Assembly (NCBI GenBank): GCA_905221605.1 | Contig: CAJNDS010002285.1 | Location: 1 to 64,000, forward strand | DNA from: Symbiodinium natans | Taxonomy: Eukaryota; Sar; Dinophyceae; Suessiales; Symbiodiniaceae | Direction of reading: 5' to 3' | Length of the DNA stretch: 64,000 nucleotides | Shown: positions 37,145 through 47,635 of the stretch, one piece after another | Numbering within the stretch: position 1 is the first letter of the stretch | Layout: each line of letters begins with the position of its first letter | Translations under genes and position numbers: made by a program | Notes under the pieces: model-generated | The model's database searches: none | What the model was told of the DNA's origin: nothing | Seen by the model: only the letters and a program-made list of their open reading frames with translations

Positions 37145-37450
37145 TGGATCTTGAAGCCCGCCGCGATGGTGTTGGAGGCTCTCAGGCAATGGTCCACCTG
37201 CCATCAGCCGGGTGGGCTCTCATATCGGGTTTAGGGTTTAGGGTTTAGGGTTTAGGGTTTAGGGTTTAGGGTTTAGGGTTTAGGGTTTAGGGTTTAGGGT
37301 TTAGGGTTTAGGGTTTAGAGTTTAGGGTTTAGGGTTTAGGGTTTAGGGTTTAGACTCTAGTGTCCAGGTGTCAGGGGGGGTAGAATTGGGATTTGGGACC
37401 TCGGCTACTCACATTTTCATCTTTTGGGTCTGCGCTTGGCTTTGGGTGAG
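37145..37450 (-). CDS. two small exons, unrecognised gene
   Basis: 37450-37413 follows a CATCCCGCAG acceptor and ends at a canonical GTGAGT donor (reading HPKPSADPKDEN, or LTQSQAQTQKMK in another frame). 37197-37145 has a GGCAG|G acceptor, 17 codons (VDHCLRASNTIAAGFKI) and a GTGAGG donor. The exons are flanked by long TTTAGGG arrays on the right and CCCTAAA on the left. They lie between RPS15 and the four-helix gene and belong to neither as far as can be seen. Confidence 0.45.
37229..37355. repeat. TTTAGGG interstitial array
   Basis: About seventeen units; second array at 37490-37558. Both lie on the acceptor side of the small exons at 37.2 and 37.4 kb. Confidence 0.95.
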
Positions 37451-37897
37451 CTGCGGGATGGCTTTGGGGCTTAGGGTTTAGGTTTCGGGGTTTAGGGTTT
37501 AGGGTTTAGGGTTTAGGGTTTAGGGTTTAGGGTTTAGGGTTTAGGGTTTAGGGTTTGTAGGGTGAGGCGGGCTTCCTTGGGACTAAGTCCGGGCCCAAGT
37601 AGCCCCCCTCCCACCTATCTCATATTGGCGTAACAACGTAAAGGGTTCTTGCTTTCCTAAGGACCTTGCTTTCCCAAGGACCTCTTGCTAGGAAACCCCT
37701 CATACTTTATGCCTTCAACCCGAGGGTCACTGATAAACTCCACTTAGGGCTTTCGGGGGGTGGGTAGGTTTCGGGTTTGGGGTCTGGGGTCTAGGGTTTA
37801 GGGCTTGAGGATGTCTAAGGTTTAGGGTTTAGGGTAGGTTAGGGCTTTCTGAGGGCAAAACCTTTTCCGCCGTGACCTGCCACTGCGAAACTCGCTC

Positions 37898-38332
37898 TCA
37901 GAGCGTCATTTGCCACTTCCAAAAGGCGGCAACGACACCAAGCGCATTCGCCGCGGAAGAAGCGACCAACGCATAGACGTTGAACCAGAAAGTTTGCTCG
38001 TTTGCAAACCAGAGAGGGGCTTGGTTCGAGAGATTCCACATTCTGCGATGATAGAACAAGGCCGAGAAGTTGTAAAGGAAGAGGAGGGCGTGAACGTAGA
38101 AACGCTCTCGAACTTGGAACAGCACGGCCGACATGACACAGACTGCAGCCAAGACGAGGTGCAAGCAGCCTTGATGGCCCATCAAGCACCAGCGAGCGAA
38201 GGCGGAGTTCCCCAGTGCCTTCTTCTCCTTCTCCTCAAGCATCTCCAACATCGTGTCCTGTTGAAATAGCAGTGGCATGCCTTGTCCCAGCGATCCCAGG
38301 GCAGTGAAGACAAGGACGCATTGGTCCAGCAT
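37898..38332 (-). CDS. four-helix integral membrane protein, intronless
   Basis: 144 residues from ATG at 38332. Hydrophobic segments lie at about residues 5-25 (LVFTALGSLGQGMPLLF), 53-75 (HLVLAAVCVMSAVLFQV), 80-95 (YVHALLFLYNFSALFYH) and 114-138 (FWFNVYALVASSAANALGVV). Acidic/basic EMLEEKEKKAL lies between helices 1 and 2. No family was recognised. It is a single exon with no telomere-like repeats inside, in contrast to its surroundings. High Cys/Trp/Phe content and absence of low-complexity sequence support real coding. Confidence 0.6.
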   Translation of the reverse strand: MLDQCVLVFTALGSLGQGMPLLFQQDTMLEMLEEKEKKALGNSAFARWCLMGHQGCLHLVLAAVCVMSAVLFQVRERFYVHALLFLYNFSALFYHRRMWNLSNQAPLWFANEQTFWFNVYALVASSAANALGVVAAFWKWQMTL

Positions 38333-38591
38333 GGCGCCAAGGCGGCGCAGAGATGGAGCAGGGATGTAATGTGACAGCTACGTCCAGAAATCGGCGCAGA
38401 AGCGTTCAAGCTGCGGCACAAGAACAACTCTAACCCCTCAACTCACCTGTAGAATAGCGGTGATGCTGGTACGGCTTCAGGTTTAGGGTGTCAGGGTTCC
38501 CCAATACGCTAAACCTATAAACCCTGCAAACCCGACAAAACCCCTAAACCCTTGAGGTTTGGGGTTTAGGGTTTCGGGCGCGGGCGCGCAC

Positions 38592-41500
38592 CTTCGAGCG
38601 GGAAGATGACACGTCCACCTCCATAACGCCGAAATCGTATGATGCCTTGGCATGTAGGATGCCGAGATTTTCGGGGCTTGGGTTTGGGGTCTTGGGTTTA
38701 GGGGTTTAGGGGTTTAGGGGTTTAGGGGTTTAGGGGGTTTAGGGGGTTTAGGGGGTTTAGGGGTTTAGGGGTTTAGGGGTTTAGGGGTTTAGGCGTTTAG
38801 GGGTTTAGGGGTTTAGGGGTTTAGGGGTTTAGGGTTTAGAGCTTAGGGTTGAGGGTTTAGTGTTTAGGGTTTCAGGTTTAGTGTTTAGGGTTTAGGGTAT
38901 AGGGTTTAGTGTTTAGGTTTAGGGTTTAGGGTAAGGGTAATTCTAGGGCCATAGGGTTGAGGGTTGCCCCTCAATCAATATCTTCAGCTTCACCCCATGC
39001 GTCTATGTTTAGGGATTGAGATTTGGGATCCAGGGCTTGGGGTTTAGGATTTGGGGTTTAGGCTTAGGGTTTAGGGGTTCAGGGGTGTGTATTGGACCGG
39101 GAGATGTTCAACGCAAGAAAGAAAGCCCCTGAAACTCTGAACCTTAAACCGCAACCCATTCTGAAACCCTGCAACCCTAAACCCCAAAACGTAAAAACCA
39201 AATCACCCCAAACCCTAAACCCCAAACCCCGAACCCTAAACCTTGAACCCTTCTTCTGCAAGGCAAAGGTTCTAGATCTGGCGCTGGGTCCGAGCTGAAG
39301 ATCAGTTCGCGAGCCTAATGGCGACACTTTGAAGAACAGTTGGGTTTAGGGTTTAGGGTTTAGGATTTAGGGTTTAGGGTTCAGGGTTTAGGGTTTGGGG
39401 TTTGGGGTTTGGGGTTTGGGGTTTGGGGTTTGGGGTTTGGAGTTGGGGGTTTGGGGTTTTTAGCACAAAGTCTCAGCCTTTGCAGGTTTGGGGTTTTCGG
39501 GCTTTTTGGGGGGCTTGGGTTTTAAGGGTTCAAGATCAGCGGTTTAGAGTCTTACAGCAAGGAGTTCGAGTTCAGGATTGCGGGGACTTTCTATATTGTC
39601 AGTGATAACCACAGACAGCCCAAACCCCTGAACGCAATTTTTCAGGCTGGAGCGGCCGCCAAAACTCTGCCCTTGGGCTCCACCCCTACAAGCTAAGCCC
39701 TCAACCCTCAACCCTCAACCCTTATAATGCAAGGGAGGGCGGGGCTGGTCAACTCCAATCTTTGCCAGCGAGGCTCATCTACTCCGCTGTCTAAACCCCA
39801 AACCCCAAACCCCAAACCCTAAACCCCAAACGCTAAACCCTAGGCCCTAAAGCCTAAACCCCAAACCCTAAACCCTAAACCTTCCAAGGGGCGACCGCGA
39901 CCATAGTCGCCCGGCTGCGATCTCGAGCTCCCGAAAGGGCTGGCAGGCGGCACGTGGGTTTAGGGTTTAGGGTTTAGGGTTCAGGGTTCAGGGTTTAGGG
40001 TTTAGGAGGACAAGAAGATGATACCAATGTGCTCAGGCAACCTGATACAACTAAACCCACCACCCACACATCACGGCGGCAAGGACATGGAGAACCCCAA
40101 AACCCAAAACCCAAAACCCAACACCCAACACCCAAAACCCAAAACGCAAAACTCACAACCCACAACCCACAACCCTAAACCCTAAACCCTAAACCCTCTC
40201 CCTCACTTCCTCTCTCTCTCTCTCTCTCTCTTTGCGCGCTCGCCTGTCCAGCGATTCGTAGTGCCCATCCTGCTAGCTTCAGTTGCAGAAGCCCTGAACC
40301 ACAAAAAACCCTTTAGGGTTTAGGGTTTAGGGTTTAGGGTTTAGGGTTTAGGGTTTAGGGTTTAGGGTTTAGGGTTTATTTAGGGTTTAGGGTTTATTTA
40401 GGGTTTAGGGTTTAAGGTTTAGGGTTTAAGGTTTAGGGTTTAGGGCACCCTGAACCCTAAGGCAATTCGATCTCCGGAGACGAGGATGTGGAAAGGCTTG
40501 GATTTGGTAGATTTGGGGGGGGGGGGGGGGGGGGATGTTCGCGATGAAAACGACTCCGTTTGCCTACGTTGGGTCATGTAGGAAAAAGTTAACAGCCCTA
40601 AACCCTAAATCCTAAACCCCGAATGAAACCTTAGACAAAATTTGGCCCCACTATTGCAGTCAAAAATCCCCTTGCGTGCGGTTTAGGGTCTAGGGCTTCG
40701 GGGAAAGTAACGGACTTAGGGTGATTTCTGGCTGGGGAAGTTGAGGGATTAGGGCAGCTTATTATTAGGGCAGCTTCGGGCCCAGGATAGGTTAGGGTTT
40801 AGGGTAGATTGGGCAGTAAGATCTCAAGCGGACCCCAGGCCGATACATAGCCTGGAGAACCCCCTAAAAACTACACGTTGTAGGTCACCAAAGCTTCCTA
40901 AGGGCTTCTTGGGAAGAGGTAGGTGCTTAGGGCTTAGGGCTTAGGGGCCTTAGGCGCCTTAGGGGGCTTCGGGGGCTTCGGGCTTAGAGCCAAAGGTTGA
41001 GGGCTGAGTTCTCAGGGAACTTCCTAGATGTGTGCGGTTACGCTGCATGCACATGCTCGCGTGCAAACTGCCACGTCTCCTCAAGCTCGGCCCTTCTGTG
41101 TTGCTCAGGGTTTAGGGTTTAGGGTTTAGGGTTAGGGGTTAATGGGTTAGGGTGTGGGGCCCAAAACCAACACCCAAGGCAAAAAACACCCCGAATTCCT
41201 GTGCTGAGGGTGGAAGGTTGGTTACTTCCTAGCAGTCGTTCTTCAAGAGGAATTAGGGAATCGGAGTTCGGTACCATATATATATATATATATATCTGCC
41301 CTACATGGCCCTGGAGGGGATTACGAAGGGTGCATACTTCCCCACTTCCTTGAAGAGAACAAGAGGCAAAACCCTCAAAAGCTTTCAAAGCTAAACCCTG
41401 AACCCTAAACCCTAAGCCCTAACCCTAAACCCTAAACCCTAAACCCTAAACCCTATACCCTCAAAACTCTACTCCCCCGGGCCTTTTCAGGCTACGCCGG

Positions 41501-44097
41501 AGGTCTGGCACCGACTTGGCGGAAAGAAGGCGAGCTGTCTTGGGCGAAGTGATCGGCCGGCCTTAAGACGGCACCATTGGGTTTAGGGTTTAGGGTTTAG
41601 GGTGTAGGGTTCAGGGTTTAGGGTTTAGGGTTTAGGGATACTATTTAAAAACGATCATTCTTGCTCCTTGTTGGGTTTAAGTATTCAGAAAAGTGCAAAC
41701 TGAGATCAAAGACTAACTGCTAGGATTTTGAGGGTTTCGGGCGTAGGGCGTCGGGCCTTAGGGCTTTAGCCTTAGCTGAACTTAAGGCTTAAACCGTACG
41801 AAAAGTTTTGTTCGGTCTCCCAAACTTCAACCCTGTACCCACTGTCGGGCCTGCGGATCATGGGGCTTCAACATATGTGAGCAAGAGGGGCCGGGGGAGA
41901 GAAGGACTGAGTAGACACCTTCAAATCGGTCGCACGTAAGCCGCCAGTGTGGGTCTCTCCTACTAAGCGCCTCTGGTGAGCTTCGATCAAGTCGTCGTCA
42001 GATGAACCTGGGGATTCCTGCAAGCAGATTCTGCAGAGTGAATCGTCGCATTTTCATGCCTTGCCACTGAACTTCACATGGGTCCCACTCGGGACACTTT
42101 ACAGCCCTGAGCCGCCATGTCGCTTAGGGTAGAGGCCCCTTTTTCGAATCCGGCACGTATACCAAAATGGCCCTTCGGGATTCGTAGGCTCTCCGCCCAG
42201 ACAGCTTCCGGAAGCTACACCCAACACCCCTAAATCTCTAAGCGGCTAAAGCTCGGGGTTTAGGGATTAGGGCTTTGGGATGCCAAACTCTGCCCTAACC
42301 CCTAAACCCAAAGCCCTGAACCCTAAACCTGAAGCACATCAATTCAGCCGGCGGTAGAAACCCATACCAAAAAAAAACTGTCTTGCACCTAGGGCCTATA
42401 GGGAAGGTTTACAGTCAAAACTCGGGGTTTTAAGAGCTTCAGGTTGAGAGCTTAGAACTATGTAGGGGGACTATGTAGGGTGCGTAGGGTTGAAGGAAGG
42501 GATTAAGGTTGAGAGTCTAGGACCATATTGGTCTATAGGGTTTAAGGCTAACGGCTTGAGGTAAAGGCCCGTAAGATTTAGAGCGCCAGGTCTAGACCCG
42601 AAACCCAAAACCCTAAATAACCCCATAACCCTAATTCCCCATATAACCCAATAACCCAATAACTCTATAACCCTGCAACCCCACAACCCTTTTACCGTAA
42701 ACCCTCAAGGCTTCAGAAGGTCTAGAGCGCAAGGTCTACGGAGTACTATGGAGAGACTTCCTCGGGGGCCGGCGGCTCGTTTTTTGCATCTCACGCTGCT
42801 CCATCCTCGGAATGCAGAGTCCCCTTGAGGGTGATAGGGTTTAGGGTTTAGGGTTTAGGGGCTAGGGCCGCTAGGGTTTAGGATTTGGGGTTTTGGGTTT
42901 TATAGCTTTGGGGATTTAGGCTTTCAGGGTCAAAAAAGAGAGTGTTCCGGCTTCATGGCTTTCCGGCTTCAAGGTTTCAGCTTGGAGTGTTGTGGGGCTA
43001 ATAGGGCTAGAAACTGATTCCGAGGTCAGGGGTCGTGAAAGGCATCTCCAGTACCCCAAATCAAAAGGCACTTTAAGCCCTAAACCCCAAACCCCAAACC
43101 CCAAACCCCAAACCCCAAACCCTAAACCCTAAACCCTAAACCCTAAACCCCAGACCGGTTCCCCTTCCCATGCTCACAGCTGAGGTCTCGGCCTATCTGG
43201 GGAGAACCAATCATCGAGCTGCGACAGCTTCGCCTCATCCGACCCGACAATGCTGTTTAGGAGGGTTTAGGGTTTGGGGTTTAGGGTTTAGGGTTTGGGG
43301 TTTTTGGGCCTTACAGTGCCTTCCTTGGGCGGTTGGGGCTTGGTTCCCGTGCGTTCACGGCTCTTGCGGCATACAGCGAGGGGCAGCAAGGGGTTCCTTC
43401 CGTCCCCGAAGACCTGACAAAGAATCGAGGGCCCTAACTCCCGAATGCTAAACAAGTATGTGGATCCGGTGCGCTTACAGGTCCCATGCAACGGGCTGTA
43501 CTTTCAACGAGTTTGGGGCCCAAACGTTCCTGATGAAGGGGATCAGAGGCGAAGGAATGAAAAGTTGAGAGCAGCTTTTGAGGCTTCCTTTCTTCCACCC
43601 TGGAAAATACATGTTGATGGCTTTGAACAGTAAAGGATGAAGCCCGAAAACCCTGAACCCAAACTATAGCCCTAATCCCAACACCTTGAGCCCGAAAAAG
43701 CTGAAACCCCTGTCCCTGCAACCCCAAAAATCTCAAACCCTACAACACTGAAACCCTACACCCTAAACCCTAAACCCTAAACCCTAACCCTAAACCCTAA
43801 ACCCTAAACCCTAAACCCTAAACTCCAAACCCTAAACCCTAAACCCTAAACCCTAAACCCCAACACCTTAAGCCTTAAAGCCTTAAACCTTAAAGTTCTA
43901 CAGACTCCCTGAAGATCCAAAACCCTGAACCCTGAACCCTGAATCTGAACCCTGAACCCTGAACCCTGAACCCTGAACCCTAAACCCTAAACCCTAAACC
44001 CTAAACCCTAAACCCTAAACCCTAAACCCTAAACCCTAAACCGTGGCTGGAAGCCCGGAAGCGGATTGCACCAGTCTCTTGACGTACGCCGAGTAAT
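38592..44097 (-). CDS. basic Ser/Arg-rich protein in small exons (partial model)
   Basis: Seven islands whose phases chain: 44097-44042 (YSAYVKRLVQSASGLPAT), 43233-43193 (AKLSQLDDWFSPD), 42823-42795, 41561-41496 (SPKTARLLSAKSVPDLR), 41092-41042 (PSLRRRGSLHASMCMQ), 39314-39249 (SRTDLQLGPSARSRTFALQK), 38645-38592. All but the first have AG|G acceptors. Donors include GTTTAG, GC, GTGAGA, GTAGCC, GTAACC and GTGCGC. The product looks like a disordered, phosphorylatable basic region, as in many signalling proteins; no domain was recognised. Several islands are open in a second frame (41092-41042 as AELEETWQFAREHVHA; 38645-38592 as ASYDFGVMEVDVSSSRSK), so the chain is tentative. Confidence 0.4.
38697..38838. 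repeat. TTTAGGGG octamer array
   Basis: About sixteen GGGGTTTA units, one extra G relative to the heptamer, some with five G. Confidence 0.95.
41982..42047 (-). CDS. possible RING-CH (RINGv) exon fragment
   Basis: 22 codons, DDSLCRICLQESPGSSDDDL then Ile-Glu, ending at a GC donor (GAA|GCTCAC). CRICL followed by an acidic stretch and DLIE is how RING-variant (MARCH-type) E3 ligase domains begin; the Pro-Cys-x-Cys part would be in the next exon, which was not found. An in-frame TGA lies just 5' of the fragment with no AG acceptor between, so it may be a relic or my frame may be wrong. Confidence 0.3.
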
Positions 44098-44399
44098 CTA
44101 CAGGTTAGGCTTTACTTTTCCATAAAGATGCGAAAGCTTTGAAAATGCTAGAGCTTCATAAACCCTAAACCCTAGACCCTAGCAGTTTGCAGCTCAACTC
44201 GTGACTAAGTTGATGCCCAGAAGCTGAGGCGTGAATGGACGTGTGCTGCCGTAACAGCCTCGGAACGACTAAGGCCCTTCCCCGACAACGGTTTACAGTT
44301 TGGGGTTAGGGCTCTAGGGCTTCTGGGCTTGAGGGCTTCAGGGCTTTCCTGCTGTAGGGCTTTTCGGGTTCGGGTTCTTGGGCTTGTGGTTGCTTCTGT

Positions 44400-44580
44400 A
44401 GCCTTTCTTAACTTCTCCGCTGTAGCATGGGGGGCTGTGATCCTTCGCTGGTGTCACCACGCACGTTTTGGAACTGCGAGGCGTCCCCTCCGGAAAAGCA
44501 AACAACATCCCATGAGCCGTTGCAACACCTTGTTGACTTTCGCTTCATTCTCTGAGCCGTGTTTGTGCTCTGCTTGATAG
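44400..44580 (-). CDS. candidate exon(s), unrecognised
   Basis: Non-repetitive island open in two minus frames. One reads ENEAKVNKVLQRLMGCCLLF and ends at a GTGACA donor near 44459. The other reads QRMKRKSTRCCNGSWDVVCF and runs on to 44405. It is gene-like in composition; the strand follows the neighbours. Confidence 0.3.
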
Positions 44581-44785
44581 CCCTTTCACTCTATGATGCT
44601 CCACCGAATAGGTTCTGTTGCCGAGCTCCAGCCGGATTGCCGGATTTGTCGCCTTGGTTCCAGGTGCGCCAAGTCCACGCCGCAATCCCCAAGAACTTGT
44701 TGATCCACGTGGTTGTTGTTTGAATTGGTCCAATTTTTCAAGTATTATTAAGCGAGTGGAAAGCTTGTTCCATGCATTCGCAGAC

Positions 44786-44876
44786 CCAAGAGTAACCTAG
44801 GAATAGAAAGGGTGCACTTTTTGGTTTAAAGGGGCTTGTAAGGTAACCTAGACCTCAAAAGCCTAGCGCAATAGAA
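44786..44876. repeat. dispersed repeat, copy of 25.3 kb
   Basis: See the copy at 25322-25425; non-coding, low identity outside the shared blocks. Confidence 0.7.
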
Positions 44877-45217
44877 TATATCATCGTTGTGGGTGAATCC
44901 ATGCCGAAAGTCTTTGGAAGCGATTTGGCCATCTCCCGCAAGTTGCAAGTGGGAATGACAAGGAGGGCTGTAGTGCCGAAGTCACCCACAAGGTTTTGAG
45001 AGCTTTGAGGGATTTTGAGGGTTTAAGGCTTTGAGGGTTTTGATAAAGCTCAAGATTCCCATTCTGACACGAGCCGCGCAACTAGAAGCCAGCCACACCG
45101 CACCCGAAACTCCAAAAAAAACAAACCCTCATCCGCCTCGCATCCGGGATGAGAGGTTCTCAAAACCCCACAATCCCCAAATCCCAAAACCTCCAAAGCC
45201 AAAGCCGAAAACCCTAA

Positions 45218-45323
45218 ATCGAGCCGGTGGATGGCGAATGAACAATAACGAAAAACAAAGAAGGGGCACCCCGTTGAGCACCATAGAGAGGTTTTGGTAG
45301 CCAGGGTCCCAGATACCTGCCAT
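45218..45323 (-). CDS. candidate exon with a membrane segment
   Basis: Minus-strand frame MAGIWDPGYQNLSMVLNGVP followed by LLCFSLLFIRHPPARF. A GGCAG|G acceptor-like site sits at 45316, and the frame runs into a CCCTAAA-type tract at its 3' end. Family unknown. Confidence 0.35.
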
Positions 45324-46105
45324 ACTCTTCGCGACCTATACAAACCCTCCAAGTCCTCCTGACCATCTTTCGGTATCCAACGACGGGCGAGAGTTCCGCT
45401 GTTAAGGCTTAGGCTTTTAAGGTCGCTTACGTTTGCGGGCTTAAGTTCTGAAGCTGTTAAAGGGATTTTATGTGCTCAGGGTTTATTCAGAGGCTTCTTC
45501 AGGGTCTCCTTCTGGGCAAGGTGCTAGGGTTTCCTGATAACCCTAAACGGCCCTAAACCCTAAAGTTGTTAACTAGGCTTCTTTCGCGCCTAGACGACAA
45601 AAGCAAGAAAGAAATGACTTGACATTGCGGGCCCCCCCACTTCTCACGATCGGAGGTCGTTTGGCTCTCCTGCCAGACACACCACCAACACATCCTATAA
45701 CACATCCTGTTTAGGGTCTCTAGGGCTTCGGGCTTAGGGTTCCAAGGGTTTAGGGTGTAAGCCCTCCTGAAGCCTTGAACTCTATACGCCCCAAATCTAA
45801 ACCTAGAACCCTCCAGTAGCACCTTGAGCCCCAAAAGCCCCTAAACCCTAAACCCTGAACCCTAAACCCTAAACCCTAAACCCTAAACCCTAAACCCTAA
45901 ACCCTAAACCCTAAACCCTAAACCCTAAACCCCAAACCCTAAACCCTAAGCCCTATAAACCCTAAACCCTAAACCCTAAACCCGCAACCTTAAACCCTAT
46001 AACCCTAGAAACCCTAATCCTTAAACCCTATAAGTCCTAAACCTTGAACCCTGAACCCTAAACCCTCCTAAGCCGGGCTAATGCCCCTAACCCTCCTAAA
46101 GCCAC

Positions 46106-46927
46106 GCAGGACCTTGCGGTTGAACCAGCCTCCATGAGCGGCGCGCCGGACAGCGAGAAAGCCTGCGAGCAGATTCCTCCTAAACCCATAAGCCCAAACC
46201 CAAAACCTTTAAGCCTTGAAGCCCTAAAGCCATGCCCATCCTAAACCCTAAATCCCCTAAACCCAAAGTCCCCTAAATTCCCTAAATCCCCTAAATCCCC
46301 TAAGTCCCCTAAATCCCCTAAATCCCCCAAATCCCCGAAATCCCCAAAATCCCCAAAATCCCGTAAACCCTAAACCATGTAACCCTGAACCCTGAACCCT
46401 AAACCCTAAACCCTAAACCATGTAACCCTGAACCTTCTCCGCCGGAAGCGAAGGTTTTGGCTGCTTCGCACGCTCCGCCCGCAGCCGGCGGAGCACGGCG
46501 TCGGGGCCTGGGGCTCACACTTGAGGAATTAGGGGTTTGGGGTTTAAGGGTTTAGGGTTTCGGGTTTCGGGTTCCGGGTTTAGCGTTCCGGGTTTCAGGT
46601 TTAGGGTATCGGGTCTAGGGCTCGGGGTTCAGGGTTACGGTTGGGGCTTCAAGCCCCAAGCAAGGTCTTAGGCTTGCTGGGGGTTGGCACCTGAATCTTC
46701 GCTTCTTTTGCTTGTGGCTTCCAGGGCTTGCTGGCTGTAAGGTCTGGGGCCAAGGATTACTTGCCCAAAACCCGGTTTAGGGTTTAGGGTTTAGGGTTTA
46801 GGGTTTAGGGTTTAGGTTGGGGTCTAGGGTTCAAATCCTAAACCCTAAGCTATGAGGTGTAGGGTTCGTAGGGAGCAGCCAACAACACGAAGGTTCCGAG
46901 TGCCAAGCCCATCTCACCGCGCAGGTC
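46106..46927 (-). CDS. four chained exons of an unrecognised gene
   Basis: 46927-46868: CGCAG|G acceptor, 20 codons (DLRGEMGLALGTFVLLAAPY, hydrophobic), GA donor. About 46752-46691: PYSQQALEATSKRSEDS, GTGCCA donor; its 5' limit is unresolved. 46507-46434: CCCAG|G, DAVLRRLRAERAKQPKPSLP, GTTCAG donor. 46162-46106: CGCAG|G, AFSLSGAPLMEAGSTARSC in the chained phase (FLAVRRAAHGGWFNRKVL in the other), GTGGCT donor. Phases agree from the second exon to the last. Each island lies between telomere-like tracts, as RPS15 exons do. Confidence 0.42.
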
Positions 46928-47535
46928 CTGCGCAGCATGCGAGAAGCGATGCACAGAGGATCAGCGCGGAGTCTCGGGGTTAGGGTTTAGGGTTTAGGGT
47001 TTAGGGTTCAGGGTTTCGGGTTTAGGGTTTACTGTTGAGAGTTTGGGGTTTAGTACTTATAGGGTTTAGGGCCTCAAACCCGATTTCCCACATGTCCTCC
47101 CTTTTGTGGTCACACTCTGACATTGGGTGAGAGCCCTGGGCCCTGAAAAGGGTTCCCCAGAAATCTCCTGCAGCTCGAAGGGGTTGAGTCCAGGGCGAGA
47201 TTGAAGGTGTTTAGGGGCATCTAGGTTTTTTCGGCACCAGCGTTCCGAGATGGATGCCCTGGGTTCTCCCAAAAAAACCATATAGGGTTTAGGGTTTCGG
47301 GCTTAGGTTTAGGCCGTCCTTGAGTCCCAGGACGACCGCTTCAATCGGGTCATACGGAAGACCTCGTGGGTTCACCTTCCCGGATCCAAGAAGACTTGTT
47401 GAGCTTCTGTCGTTCGCTCATGTGCGCGAACTGTCGGGTTCAAGGTTTTTGGCCTTCAGCGCGGTTCTATTTCAGGGCTGTGAACCCCAAAACCCCAAAC
47501 GCTGAACCCCAAAACCCTCAACTCGTCGTCGGCAC

Positions 47536-47566
47536 CTGTACAGTGAACCTTCCCGCAACCCCGTGC
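47536..47566 (-). CDS. candidate micro-exon
   Basis: 31 bases between TGCATAG|G and a GTGCCG donor, reading TGLREGSLY in one phase. Supported only by its splice-like edges and position. Confidence 0.25.
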
Positions 47567-47635
47567 CTATGCAAACACACATCAAGTCGGGGCTTTCCGA
47601 GGAACCCTAAACCCTAAACCCGAAACCCTGAAAAC

